The notes beneath the pieces are model-generated. The model saw only the letters and a program-made list of their open reading frames with translations. It was not told the DNA's origin and did not search any database. A DNA stretch of 64,000 nucleotides from Chlamydoabsidia padenii (taxonomy: Eukaryota > Mucoromycota > Mucoromycetes > Mucorales > Cunninghamellaceae), in the NCBI GenBank assembly GCA_025330725.1, contig JAIWND010000040.1, positions 62,001-126,000 on the forward strand, read 5' to 3'. Of the stretch, positions 11,401 through 23,109 are shown piece after piece; position 1 is the stretch's first letter, and every line of letters begins with the position of its first letter. The position numbers and the translations under genes are program-made.

Positions 11401-12493
11401 AACATATGTACTTAACTTACCAGTCGTTGATCAGCAACTTCTTCACGTAGCTGCAAAGAAAAATACTTCCAATCCAACGTATCATATCTTTCACAATACG
11501 ATTGGTAAACACAATTGTATAATGTGTCATAGTGTCATTGACCGCACCGGAAAAGTTATTACCATGATATGTGGAGGTAACCAGTAGAGTTTGACCATTA
11601 GCATGTAAAATTTCTTGCAGAGCATCAAAAGCTCTTGTTATCTCATCGGCAAGAGACGGGTGTATAACATTACTGGTGGTGATAGGAGTTCCAATAATGA
11701 GCTGAAATACCGCTTTTGTTAAACCATGCTTCTTGTACGGGTTGCTTATTTGTCAATGTATCATAAACGTAATAGGTCATAAACAGATTTACCTTGAAAG
11801 CCACGTTGCGGATATAACCTACCACGTTGTTGATACCACCAATCAAGTTATCCCTCCGCGTTGGTTCCAGATGCAGCAACGACTTGAGACCAATTTTTCG
11901 AGTGACAATGTCTGTTCCTTGGATTGGAGCAGGAGGTTCTCCGCGTGCAGCCCGTGCTTCTTCAGCTTCTTCCTTGTCTTTTGCTTTCTGAGCAAGTAGC
12001 CTCTTGGCATACATATACACACTTGTTACTTGTACTGCGACTATGATGTTCGTCGGTCGTATAGTATCCCTCACGGACACAATGAGAACATTTTATAATA
12101 GAGATGTCTGTTGCTGCTTTTGTTCTTTTGGCTTCAGCGACTTTCTTTTTTGTTTGTCCACCGATGTTTGCTTCCTTTTTCTTCTCCTGGTAGGTCGAGG
12201 GTCGAGGGAGAGCTGCTAAGAGTCCAGGGTCACCATCATCATAGCCATCAGCGCCGTCATCACCTGGTCACCTTGAGCTTGTATTTTTTTTGGGGGAAAA
12301 AAGCCAGAAAATGATACAATACTAATAACAAAATGATTTTTAAAACGACACTTACCACCACCCAGAGGATCTTGTTGCTGTTGCTGCTTCAATTATTGCT
12401 GTTTCAATCGTTTCTTGTGAAGAATAATATCCCTCCTGACATGTTATTAAAGTCTTCTTCAGTTAGAGGTTGGAGTGTGTCTTCTCCCTCCAT
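8431..12493 (-). pseudogene. Fanzor-like (eukaryotic TnpB) endonuclease, locus A, degraded
   Basis: A multi-exon gene on the minus strand, now broken. The likely start at 12493 begins MEGEDTLQPLTEEDF. Blocks at 11670-12080 and 10678-11190 encode helical, charged N-terminal regions. The block 9302-9904 carries the wedge-like phrase YIHTDGFSISVSF and the RuvC-I motif WGVDPGVTSVYVASNG, then LSSAEYYTKAEF, shared with loci C and D. The block near 8880 has the RuvC-II region (MDINENNTSQ), and 8431-8820 has zinc-ribbon remnants (CCGRKNMTN) and the RuvC-III motif WQRDANASRNI. RuvC-II and the ribbon are in different frames, and stops interrupt 9216-9300, so it is a pseudogene. In known Fanzors this D-E-D triad cuts DNA guided by an RNA from the gene's 3' end; activity is not expected here. 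Its 3' side abuts a piggyBac end. Confidence 0.75.
11344..11382. repeat. G-run / C-run inverted repeat
   Basis: A run of G followed by TTATTTTTTTCAA and a run of C forms a potential hairpin with a GGGGGGTT / AACCCCCC stem. It sits inside locus A, between its coding blocks. It may be a replication-slippage product or an intron structure; no function is implied. Confidence 0.5.
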
Positions 12494-12585
12494 TATTGAG
12501 TATGTGTATGTATAGGATTTCCAGTATGAAAGAGGAGAAAAATATACAAGAAGAGCAAAGAAATATTCTTGATGGTATTCACCCA

Positions 12586-12820
12586 AAAGTAAAGCTTTCT
12601 ATTTATCTTCAGTCTTGCCAATTTTCAACACCTGACTTAACTAAAACTAAGACCACTACCGGTTTTTATTAATACCAAACCTGCTCATCAAGATCTTCAA
12701 TAGTGCTTTTCCCAATAGTAAACCTTTCGATTTAGCTTTGTTCTTGATAACTTTCAGCACTTGATCTTACTGAAACCGGGACCGGCTCTGGTTTTTATTA
12801 ATACAAAACCTGCTCATCAA
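12586..12820. repeat. Diverged tandem duplication of about 110 bp
   Basis: Two neighbouring copies, about 12586-12693 and 12714-12820, share the order AGTAAA..CTTTC, then TTTCA.CAC.TGA, then ACCGG or GGCTC, and a near-identical end (GGTTTTTATTAATAC followed by ACCTGCTCATCAA). They lie just upstream of the presumed start of Fanzor-like locus A. They have no coding potential. Confidence 0.55.
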
Positions 12821-13811
12821 ACTACGAGTTGTATGCATACGGTATTGTTAAATCACAATTTGCAAAGCAGGTGTCACTTTGACGTCATACGTCAAGATCA
12901 CATGAGCTGAAAAAAATGATCGAAAACAATGATGGGATAAATAGATTGCCATTGATACTTTTGCTTTGGACAATGAGATTCATCTGTTTGATATAAAACT
13001 TTTAGCATCTGATCCCACCCTTCTTGCCAAGTTGATTACAGAAGGAAGATTTTACAATGATCAAAATAATAGTTGCAACATTAATGAATACAGTAGTATA
13101 AATAATTGTAAGGTTAATTTTCGGAAACTCTGGTAGGATAAAGATGATGTGAATAGCTTTTGCGAATCCTTCTGTCTTGAAAAAGGTATTTGACTGTTTG
13201 TTCGATATCAAAGTACTCTTTCATGCATCAATGCATGGTTTCAATGGCAAATGATTGAACCGTCCATCCATTACAGAATTAGGAAATACAATTCATGCAA
13301 GTCTTTAATCGAATTATCATTTTTATGCTTGAAAATTGATTTTTAAATGCCGACCTTTTTCATGGTGATGATTTACCCTTGCGTGCAGCATTCCCCTTGT
13401 GTGTAAAAGGAATCTCAATTGAGGTTGACCTTGGGTCATCTCTTAAAAGTGGGACGGTGGTGGATTGCAAGATCAAAAAAGCAAAGCCAAACCATAACCT
13501 CCCAACCATGTTACACGGATTCAGTACGAAAGAAAAAGAAACTCAGATTAATATCGTGAGGCTATGTTCGCCTAAAGAGGGGGAAAGGCGATATTGAAAT
13601 TCCGAAATGAATAATTGAAAAGTCTCTTCTTTTTCTTTGTTTCTTTTCTTTCTTTGTAATTCATCCATCCCCTCCTTCATTTGTCCAGCCAGACACGGTC
13701 CCCTTTTCTCTCCTTTCCTTGAACAACCTTTTTATTCCTTGCTTACTTGGAGCAAGCTTCTTTGACCCCATCTCTCATTTAACATTCGATTCACATCTAA
13801 CCTTGTCAATC
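12821..13811. other. Intergenic; upstream region of the Sel1-repeat gene
   Basis: No gene is supported. A consensus ATF/CREB half-palindrome pair (TGACGTCA at 12880-12887, followed by ACGTCAA) is present but far from the next start. The last 200 bases before 13812 are strongly pyrimidine-rich (CCTTTTCTCTCCTTTCC and similar), as is common in fungal promoters. A 72-codon frame at 13379-13597 begins with a non-ATG codon and has no recognisable motif. Confidence 0.45.
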
Positions 13812-15299
13812 ATGTTTAAAAAGCTACAACACAAATCCTCCAACACTTCATTCCAATTTGTCACTCCTAACTCGAGGTAATAAATAATTGATCTTGTTAC
13901 TACTATATGCTCACACTTTATTAAACTATCTAGGACTCTTCCCGCTAATTCAAAGGAACATTACCATCAAAATGTAAGGTGTAACATGAAATTATTTGAT
14001 TCCTCCTATACATTATTATTTACTCATGTTTATCAATATCATTTTAGGTTATGGCCATGGATTATCAACCTTCTACTAGGATGTCTTCTTTACCTTCTGA
14101 AACTGTTTACGATACTTATGGTCGTGAATCACTGATTGATCCTGTGCAATATAATACTTCTCGACAAACATATATAGGTAAGCAGGTAACAAAGTAGTCT
14201 ATTCATACTAACTGCTATTATCATTATAGATCCTAATATGTCGACGACCATGATCCAATCAACGGTGACAAGTATCCATGGTTCCGAACAATTACATAAT
14301 CAAGACCCAAGCCCTTTTGGCAACATGGACTTTTTCCAAAGCAACAGTGATATTGAATCCATGACCAGTGAACTACCGCCCAAACGTCCATCAACAATTA
14401 TCCAACCTCGTATGCAACATGTGGAAATGCCAGTCAAGATCGAACAAGTCAATGGATTTTATGCTCATCAGGCATCTCATGCGACTATTGAACAATATCA
14501 TCATGGTGGAAATGATTTCATGTTACAACCTGCTCCTTTGACTCAACATTGCAACAACAAATCTACTCGCCATCCTCAACCATTGCCACCGCTTGTTATT
14601 CCTCCTACACCTTCAGCCTCTAGCTTTGTATCGTCACCACAACATCATCAACAGCAACGATCTCCTTTACCTTCCTCGTCTTCTTCTTCTCTATTGACTC
14701 CTTCTTTAACTCCTGGTGGCTCATCTCCTTTAACTGGTTCGCCACGCACTCCTTCTAACAACAAACCCGCCGCGGAAGGTGAGGCTCTTTTATTAGAAGG
14801 CATCAAGTACCATGAATCTGGAAAATTAGAGCAAGCAACTTACTACTTTCACAAAGCCGCTCAACTTCAAATCCCTATGGCGATGTTTTTCTATGGTGTC
14901 TCTTTACGCCATGGTTGGGGTTGTGCCAAAAATGAACCAGTTGCTTTCCAATACTTACAAAAAGCAGCCGAGCATGCTGTCCTGGATCTAAATAGTAATA
15001 TGGTGCATAATTCGGCATCTAAAGGTGAACTCATCATGGCGATTTACGAAATGGGGGTTTCCTTCCGTCATGGTTGGGGTTGTCGTAAAAATAAGGAAAC
15101 CGCCGTATACTTTTTCAAGATTGCTGCTGATTTGGGTGATGCAGATGCACAGAATGATTTAGGTCATTGTTATTATCATGGTCAAGGCGTGAAGAAGGAT
15201 GTGGCGGCGGCAGCCAAATATTATCGAAAGGCGGATAAACAAGGTCATGGAATCATGGGTAATTCTTGGATTTGGAAAAAGAAGTACGATCCTAAATAG
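13812..15299 (+). CDS. Sel1-like repeat protein (Nif1/Dsf2-like)
   Basis: Four exons, 13812-13876, 13934-13973, 14048-14177 and 14230-15299, give 434 residues with GT-AG introns. The N-terminal half is low complexity, rich in Gln, Pro, Ser and His, with several SP and TP sites that could be phosphorylated. The C-terminal half (from about residue 255) consists of Sel1-like tetratricopeptide units: GIKYHESGKLEQATYYFHKA, then MFFYGVSLRHGWGCAKN, YEMGVSFRHGWGCRKN and NDLGHCYYHGQGVKKD, closing with GNSWIWKKKYDPK. This architecture, including the closing GNSWIWK phrase, resembles the fungal Nif1/Dsf2 group linked to cell-cycle and morphogenesis control in yeasts. That equivalence is from memory and is only moderately sure. 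The repeats imply a protein-binding scaffold. AATAAA signals follow the stop. Confidence 0.85.
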
Positions 15300-15437
15300 A
15301 TTATATAACCAGTAGTAGTATTATTGTTGTGTTTTTAACTTTAACTAATAAATTAACTAATAAATTAATACATAAACTGATACCTTTGATTTCTGTGTTA
15401 AAACTTTTGTTTTATTTTATGGATAGATATTAGGGCT

Positions 15438-15926
15438 TCAGATCATGGCGACAGTTTCACTAATCAGATCATCACCGAGATTGTAAAATGTAGCTAAAGC
15501 ACGTACAACAGCATAAACGTTCTCCAACTCGACATCTTTGACTCCATTTGATTTCGCACCTTCCTGATGTCCTTTCAATAATGGCAAGACTTGTTGAGCA
15601 AAAATCGCTGCTACCATGATTAAACTGGTTTCTTTTGGGGTGATGATGCTATTTTCGGATACCAATGCAGGATAAATATAGGTTTCGATCGTATTGCCCA
15701 AATCAGGGTAGATCTTGTACATGATTTGGCGAGCTGATTCGGCTTTGTCGCCATAAATCTTATTGAAACAAGCGATTCCGTGTTGTTTTTGATCAGGGTG
15801 CCAGTCTTTCCGGACGGGTTGTTGAGGTAGGCGGGATTGAATTTCTTCAGGAATCACATTACTTAATGTGAATAGAGTGATGATGGTCTTAATAATAAAA
15901 AATGAGTGTCCTTCTTGAGAGTATAC

Positions 15927-15982
<56 letters not shown>

Positions 15983-16342
15983 TTTTATTTATTACTTTGG
16001 GACAACCATAGGCGACAAGACATTTAAAAATGGCTTCTTGTAGTTTTAAGATGACTTGCGTTTTGAAATCTAGTTTGGTTTCAGAGTTCAATCCGTTCAT
16101 AGCATCGATATCGTTACTGATATAGTGGTACACTTCTTTAATGCCTTCAGGTTTGTTCAAGGCCGCCAGGGCTACAGACTAGATGAAAAAAGATGAGTTA
16201 CTTACTTTTTTCTTGTACACACTCAAATGTAAATACTGACTGTAACAAGCACCCATTCATTAGCCAAATAAGTTTCTTTGGTAGTACTCTGGTCTACTTC
16301 GAAAATGGATCGGATTTCTTGTAATGTATCGTTGAGAGACAT
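15438..16342 (-). CDS. AhpD-like / carboxymuconolactone decarboxylase-fold protein
   Basis: Three exons on the minus strand, 16342-16241, 16178-15996 and 15887-15438, give 244 residues, all phase-0 junctions. The all-helical sequence has an N-terminal helix pair, a central AIFKCLVAYGCPKTI segment resembling the YGxPRTINA stretch of fungal AhpD-like proteins, and a C-terminal second half with QVLPLLKGHQEGAKSNG. A single Cys occurs where AhpD-family proteins have their active-site Cys-x-x-Cys or Cys-His, so classical alkylhydroperoxidase chemistry is uncertain. Intron 2 contains a run of 51 T on the plus strand. A cytosolic or mitochondrial redox role is inference; no targeting signal is evident. 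Confidence 0.72.
15929..15979. repeat. 51-T homopolymer in intron 2 of the AhpD-like gene
   Basis: An uninterrupted T run on the plus strand (A on the coding strand) fills much of the intron between 15995 and 15888. It is one of several such tracts in introns of this window. Confidence 0.9.
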
Positions 16343-16638
16343 GAGTTTAAGGATAAATTTTTATTTTTTTGTTTTATTTGTTGTTGATTTGTATTATTGT
16401 AGACGTCCGCAAAAAAGGTAAAAAGTTCGGTTTCTCGACTAGACCTGGAGGAGCAATATCACTCCTTTTTTATGCACACATAATTCAACACCTGCTAAAA
16501 CTGTGGTGGGAATCTCGGCAATATATACGGCCTCCCATTAGGAGTAGATTCGGCCATGATTGAAGGAAGATAAAAATAAAAAAAAACACCTCTACCAACT
16601 CGGTACAATTTGGATGCATTTAGGGGCATCCCCGTATT
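16343..16638. other. Intergenic, no gene seen
   Basis: This is the upstream region of the minus-strand AhpD-like gene, running into the piggyBac fragment. A 64-codon frame at 16369-16563 has no recognisable features. Confidence 0.4.
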
Positions 16639-17028
16639 ACTTGTGCTGCTCGTGTAACAATTTGGTTTTCTGTAAGGTATGCTTTGGGTGTCATGTAGCT
16701 ACAGCAACAGGATTAGTTTAGGATGGTACTGTCGTATTTAATATAGCTTTAATTTTGTTTTAATTTATTTGAAATAAAAACATGATTTTATGATTGACTT
16801 TATAAACATGTTGCGGACGGAAACGTCCTTTTAAAAAAGGCAACCAAGCGGTGAGCTTTAATGCGCTCGAGTGATGCTGCTCTGAAGTGGGATCTATTCA
16901 AATTGGGATATAATTTCAAGAAAGTATAAAGAGACAATGTATATCAATTTAAATGTTTATTGTTTATTGAGTAAGAAGTAAAATTTTGGACGTTTTCGAT
17001 CCGATCGCGGAACATAATAGTACTTGTT
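16639..17028 (+). mobile_element. piggyBac transposase C-terminal fragment plus 3' end
   Basis: At 16643-16723 the sequence reads CSCNNLVFCKVCFGCHVATA up to a TAG, almost identical to the end of the fragment at 8110-8194. It is followed by the same 3' region, with a palindrome at 16813-16829, a decayed inverted copy near 16986-17010 and the terminal phrase TAGTACTTG before TTAT, a mutated TTAA. Nothing upstream of the Cys-rich tail is preserved. Confidence 0.7.
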
Positions 17029-17506
17029 ATAAAAAAAAACTGCTGGGATCGGGGGGGGGGGAAGAGAGAGACAACAGGTGTATCCAGAAAGTTGGCGCTA
17101 TCAGAGTCACAATCACCCATTTCGTATAGACCTGGAAGTAAAGAGTCGTTTTCTTGAGGATTTCCTAACAAATAGTATTGAAAATACAAGAATGAATAGG
17201 GTACTTGCTTACATAAACAATCAGTCTTACCTTGATATTGTAAAGACGGCGTATCATTAAAGCAAATTTCCTAGAGTTCAGGTGAGCTTTGGAGAGAAAA
17301 GTTTTGGGGAGAAGTTGGGCGTAGAGCTCGGGCTAGCTCGGGAAAAAGTGGATTGGGCAAAGAGTTAGGCGTGGAAATCAGGCCAGCTCAGGGGAAAAAA
17401 GGCTGGGCAGAGAAAGTCGCCACTTATATTTTTTTTATTTTAAAAAAAAAGCCAACGCGTGTAAGAAGAATGTAAGGACAATTTATTGAAAAACATAAAA
17501 AATAAA
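17029..17506. repeat. Intergenic with a GC-richer imperfect tandem repeat
   Basis: No gene is supported in 17029-17506. At about 17290-17420 two imperfect copies of a roughly 60-bp unit occur, each with GTTGGGCG or GTTAGGCG, a GAGCTCGGGC or GAAATCAGGC segment, and (C)CAGCTC.GG followed by an A-run. The base composition is clearly richer in G than the surroundings. Confidence 0.4.
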
Positions 17507-18097
17507 CTACTTCTTCACGGGAGCGTCCTTGATTGCAGTTGAAAGAGTTGTAAAGCTTTCAATGGCCCGAGGACCACTGTGTTCCCCAAATTGAGTTATG
17601 AGCACATCACCAAGATGAGCATTTTTCAATGTTGCGAAAAGCGAGTTAAACTCCGCTACTGTTAACTAAAATATAAAGAATTATTTTAAGAAGTTGTTAT
17701 ATTTTGCATAAGTTACTTTGCCAAGTTCGTCGAACCAATTGACAAGCTTTGGAATACACCAGAGGGCCGGGCAATGCTCACTAAGCAAAGCCATTCTCAC
17801 AGAAGCCGCTCTCCAAAATTCCACAGTACGAGGGTGCACTCCAATCTGACCTGCGAATTCCCTGATAGTACCATCAAATTTGGAGAAGTGGATTGCCACC
17901 TTGATGAGCCTGGCAACTTTTTGCCCCGCAAGCATCTCCATCGTTTGATCGATCATTTTGACCTCTTCATAAAGGATGTACGTCTTTTTGGCAGATTTAG
18001 CCACTGGCCCCACCTCACCTACCTTGACAACAGGAATCTTGTCAACAGGAAGAAGGGTACCTCCCTGGACTTCGGGAATAAGGGTACTGTCGTACAT
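17507..18097 (-). CDS. Hypothetical protein, unknown family
   Basis: Two exons, 18097-17717 and 17665-17507, give 179 residues with a clean GT-AG phase-0 intron of 51 bases. No family is recognised. The protein is mixed helical with no signal peptide or membrane segment. The segment IREFAGQIGVHPRTVEFWR has the look of a helix-turn-helix (small residue, GVHPRTVEFW as recognition helix), so DNA binding is possible. The start codon lies inside a dispersed repeat shared with 47183-47292, so the original N-terminus may have been replaced when the repeat arrived. It could therefore be a transposon-derived or truncated gene. Confidence 0.5.
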
Positions 18098-18200
18098 GGC
18101 ATTGGTTTATTTTTATTTTTCATTTTTATTGAAGTGATTGATCTCGAAGTGAGCAATCAAGTCAAGTTTTTATTTTTATTTTTATTTTTTCAGAACCATA
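18084..18200. repeat. Dispersed repeat, inverted copy at 47183-47292
   Basis: The plus strand from TACTGTCGTACATGGCATTG through GAAGTGATTGATCTCGAAG, GAGCAATCAAGTCAAG and TTTCAGAACCAT matches the minus strand of 47183-47292 nearly base for base, apart from lengths of ATTTTT runs. It has no terminal inverted repeats. Confidence 0.75.
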
Positions 18201-18777
18201 TAAATATATACGTATGGTACAGTGTTTCCGAAATTACTTGTCGCACATTTTGAAATCGTTGTCGCACCTGAAAAAAAAACGGACGTCGGATTTCCAAAAA
18301 ACAGACATCGGGATTTTTTTGATCAACCTGTCGCCTTTTTGGTTTTGATTTGACGGCAAGAAGTTGTCGGGATATCCTAATGGTCCATGTAAAGTATAAA
18401 GACAATGTAAAAGACAGTAAAGATACAAAAAAAAAAAGTTTATTGAAAGAATCAAATCAAATCATCCTAAACTAACGGTAAGCGACAAGGTAAACTAAAC
18501 TACACTAAAAAGAGTTTCCATTGAGACAATCATCAAAGCGGGATCAAAAGAGCAATGTAATCCACTGAATCCAATCCATCCACTGACTTGACCATATTCC
18601 AACGACTGAGCCCATCAACATACAAAAGTTAGCAATAAACCAAAGATCATTATCGTTTTTCCCATAGTATGTAGATCCAACAACATGGTATCGCCCTGTA
18701 TAATCATCATCATCATCGCCGCCACCATTGTAGTATCATCCCTAATTCTAACAGCCCCTTACCCTATCGCATCACCA
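18201..18777. other. Intergenic, no gene seen
   Basis: Short minus-strand frames here (18190-18455) may be remains of the region upstream of the hypothetical gene, but I cannot join them with confidence. A CATCATCATC/GCCGCC patch lies near 18700-18725. Confidence 0.35.
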
Positions 18778-20561
18778 TCATTCCCTAATCCCACCATAAA
18801 AGTCAATCCATATAAAAAAAAAAAATACAGTCTTTATTTTTTCATTTCGAAGCACATTAAAACCAGGTGATCGTTTGTGATTGTCGGCAAGGTCAGTGGA
18901 TGAGAATTCGAAGCGTATATTTCTTTCCTGATTGTCAAACAAGGGTTGCAGTGCTGGTAAGATGTATCTTGTGATGAATGTTGTTTCAGATATTTCAATA
19001 TTTGTTGCATCAACAGGAAGGAGTTGTAGGAGCTGTGATGCCGAGACCAGTAGCCTTTTGTCGATAGGATCATCAATGGTGTTTGCCAGGAGAGTGAAGC
19101 GCATGCATTGATTCGATCAGTGGTTTCGTCATACAGGTTCTGTGCAATGATGATAGATTCCAGCAAGACATTTCCAGGTAATTTGAGAGTCATGTTCCAT
19201 TCGCCAAGGTTGTGCTTGCGGATTTTGCTGTAGAGTTTGTCTCCAAAAAAGGGAATCATGGCATGGTTAAGTCGATTGTTGTTTTGCAGCAGAAGAATTG
19301 ATGACAACGAAAGGATAAGATGAGAGTCAGATTCCACTGTCAAGTTGTTGGTTTTCACAAAATCAAAGATATATTGCTGTAATCGATAAAATCTTTCAGA
19401 GATGTCTACACGATCCACGATAAACGGAGCTCCATGTGGTGCTTGTAATGATAATGATAATTGTGAGGTGGATGTGGCTGTGGATTTGTCAGAGGATGAG
19501 ACTGGGGGCGAAATGAGCGGAAGTGTATCAGAGGGACAGACATCGTCGGCATCAGGATGGGTATCAATGGTGTTTGGGGGTGGCTTCATAGTCAAGTTCG
19601 TCGTCGTAGCTATTGGAGGGACTGGAGTTGCTTGTGATATTGTAGTTGGCTGAATTGAGAGGAGGACGACGCACATCGGGGGTAGCTTGACTGGTGGCAT
19701 CTATGAACAATCAAAAAGAAAAACATAAATATATCGATAATATCCAACAATAAAATAGAAATACGTTTGTCTTACCATCTTTCTGAGTGTGGTACGACTG
19801 ATCATCACTATTGCCGTCGGATTTGCCTGTGTGAAAGAATCAAAAAATCAATGTTAATAATCAATCATCAAATAAAGTACGAAATTCTTACCTGAAGATT
19901 GACCTTGGTCATGCGTGTGAATCAGAGTATTGTTGTGGCCCCCCACAATGCTGTCTTTGTAAATGGTAGTTGTCTTGACTAGCTATTGATCATGGTTTTT
20001 TTCCTACAGCAACACAAGAAAACTCATTAGCTTTCCAATACTTTTGTTCACTAACTACCTTTTTATTCAATAATCGGCCAACAAAACCTTTGATGGTATG
20101 AGGACTGCCCGAGTACGCCTTTATCTTGACCAAATCAGAGTGATATTCGTCGTATAGCCTATTCGCTGTCTTCTTGCCATTTGAAACCAAATTTCCGTGC
20201 CAATCAGAATAGTTTTTGAAACGCCAATCAGATGCAAATGTTGTCATGAAAAAAGGAGAAATCAATAGATCCGCATTTTCCTTGACTTTGAACTTGAACT
20301 TGACATCATTGGGATGACACTTTGGAGGAGAAATTGCTGTAGAGAAAAACGCGAAATCAAAGAGGAATTGCTGCTGTCTTGTTCATTCCCAGCTGACCAT
20401 AAAAATGCAAGTCATACTTTTTGGGGTCCGCGGGTGGGAAAAATTAAAAGCTGGGGCGTTGTTTTGCTTCTTTGCTTCTTTAATGATGATGATAATGGCT
20501 TCATTATTGGAAGATCGGACTTACCCGCAAGGGGACACGGCTCTATATTGTTGAAGGACAT
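18778..20561 (-). pseudogene. Hypothetical multi-exon gene, frameshifted
   Basis: A likely start at 20561 (MSFNNIEPCPLA) splices over the intron ending at about 20339 into a clear coding block to about 20064 (phrases DWRFKNYSDWHGNLVSNGKK and SGSPHTIKGFVGRLLNK). Further short exons near 19880-19985 and 19770-19830 are Ser/Asn/Asp-rich. A longer block from about 19700 to 18850 contains DISERFYRLQQYIFDFVK, LSSILLLQNNNRLNHAMIPF and SETTFITRYILPALQPLF. The reading frame changes at a C-run near 19580 and again near 19100, so the gene looks broken unless there are undetected introns. The last block resembles an abundant Mucoromycota family of unknown function that I recall only vaguely. No catalytic motif is visible. 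Confidence 0.45.
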
Positions 20562-21727
20562 GGAAAGGCAGTATACAGCTTGTTCGACTCAGTTCCGTTT
20601 GACTAGACAGCTATCCTTGCTGGGACAAATTCCCTAGTCTTGTGGTGACAATGCTTTCAACATTGCCATTGCTTGATTACGGTAGTCAACGGACTGATAT
20701 TGCCATCTACCTGTTGTTAGTCATCATCCTCACTGCTGACCTTTACTCATTCATTTTTTTTCTTTTATAGGTGAACTTTTCTGCAGCACTCCCAGCAAGT
20801 TTATTTGGCTGTATATCTTGGTACTTGGGTAAGAAATTCAGGATGATGGCCCAACATTTCTAATACTATTGTTACATAGATCTACTTTATATGGCTTCAA
20901 TCGAAAGGATCAGGGAACGGTGCGACAATGAAACTGGGGTTGCTTAAGAGTGATCAATGATGTTGTTGGTATGTTTTGTGTCGAAAGGTAGTAGGAAAGG
21001 CATTAGTTGTATTCTAACTGTATTCAGTTGTTTTTTAGCCCCGTTCGTCACTTTCTGTTGATCAAGCTGCACGCTGGTGGATTGTATATTATGACTGAAT
21101 TGGCCCGTCTTCAATGCCCAATGTCTTATCGACTCGGACCCGATCTTGGCCAAGATGACGATGACGAACGAAGTATTTGACTATTACCAACGTTCGAATA
21201 AACAATGACAATGACAGCAACAACTTACTTGATTGGAACCTTATCATGAAAAATGATAGTATGCTCGGTTGTTGGCCAATTTTTATGATGATGGTGGTGG
21301 TGGACTATTGAAATATCGACAAAGTTAGTGATGGAAGATATGACTTACTTGATTTGATTTGGTTGGTATGCATTTTACTGAACAAAGGAACACTGGATGA
21401 TGTTATTGTTGTGTAAGTAAAAAAAAAAAAAAGGGGGGGGGTATAGAAAATGACTAGTGACTAACACTGAATGCAATATATTTGATAGGACATCTCTCAA
21501 TCAAAAAGCAACTATGTATTATATTTAGGGTGCAATCACCTGTTTCTGGTGTCTCCCGCTTCTCTCCTTTGGGCAACGCACAATGACATTGGAATGATCT
21601 TGGTTTACTGGCGTTTAGATTAGATTCATCAAACCTCAACACACATTGTAGAAATATATTCTTTTGTAGTTTATTCTTAGTATACTTGTCCTTTTATCAT
21701 TGTTTTGTAATCTTATCAATAAAAAAA
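20562..21727. other. Intergenic, no gene supported
   Basis: Short frames exist, for example minus-strand 20944-21153, but none has splice partners, motifs or bias that I can support. The stretch ends at the left terminal repeat of a MULE. An A-run followed by a G-run lies at about 21420-21438. Confidence 0.4.
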
Positions 21728-21751
21728 GGGAATTGTTAAATCGACCACATG

Positions 21752-21782
<31 letters not shown>

Positions 21783-23067
21783 GACCACATTTCGGAAGTC
21801 GAAGTAAGATTTCTTCCTGTTTTTTTTTTTTTTTCTTCCTCTTATTTTTTAAACAATTACAACAATGTCTGACCAACCTCAACAACAAACAATTTACACT
21901 AGCCCAACGCCTGACCTTACTCAGTTTGATGATGCAAGCAGTGTTAAAGACTTTCCGGAACACTTTGGTTATGAACATGGATTTGCAATCACTACGAGGC
22001 GTTCCAGAAGACGGGGTGGACCTACCACTGAAATCACTTCTTTCGATTTTAAATGTGATCGTGGTGGTAGGTACTCCAGCACCCATACTGGTCCATCGAT
22101 TCGAAAAACAACCGGCACACGATTGATTGACTGTCCTTTTTTGTGGAAAGCCTCAAAACTTCGAGGTGGATGGGTGCTCAAGTACAAAAACAACAACCAC
22201 AATCACCAACTCGACGACGATATTTCCGGTCACCCTTCGGCTCGCAGATTGAACGAAACATCACGCCAAACTGTTGCGGTAATGTCGGCTAGTGGAAGTA
22301 GTCCTCGTGAAATCGTCTCCTCTCTTCGCCAATCCAACCCTGGTATGCCACTCATTGCACGAACCGTTTACAACGAACGATATCGAATCCGTCGGAATCA
22401 ATTAGACGGCAGGACCCCGATTCGTGCTCTTTTGGATGAACTGACCCAAACCGACAAATAGCTAGTTGATTTTAAAGTTGGTGATGGAGATAACTTGACC
22501 CACTTACTTTTTTTTGCTCACCGTAAATCTCTTGGCTGGATTCGACGATATGGATCGGTTTTACTTATGGACTGCACTTACAAGGTAAATCGCTTCAAGA
22601 TGCCTCTTTTACAAGTAGTTGGGATCACAAGTTTTTGGACTACCTTCTTCTGTTGTTTTGTATTTTTGGCAGCGGAAACACAAACAACTCTTCGGTACAC
22701 CATGGACTAGACGATTTTTGCACCTTCGGTCAACGACAACCTCACGCGTAGAAAGTGCCCACAGTATGCTGAAATCGTATATCAAGGTATCGACCCGTCA
22801 TCTTCGTGATGTACAGGAAATGATCGCTCTCGCTGTGGATAATCAGGACTCGGAAATCAAGGCAAAAATACAAAACGATCGGATCAGGATTGCGCACACT
22901 CACCAAATTCCTATTTTTTCTAATTTGATTGGTAGGATCTCCGGTTATGCTCTTGCTGGTACCTTGAAACAGATGAACAAGTCGACTGAAGCCAACTTAC
23001 CACCATGCACCAACAGCTTTACAACAACTATGGGTAAGTGAGGTACATGTACAGTATACGGTTTTCT

Positions 23068-23109
<42 letters not shown>

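Noticed and set aside
13379..13597. 72-codon plus-strand frame
   Set aside because: It lacks an ATG at its start and any recognisable family, and lies in a pyrimidine-rich promoter region.
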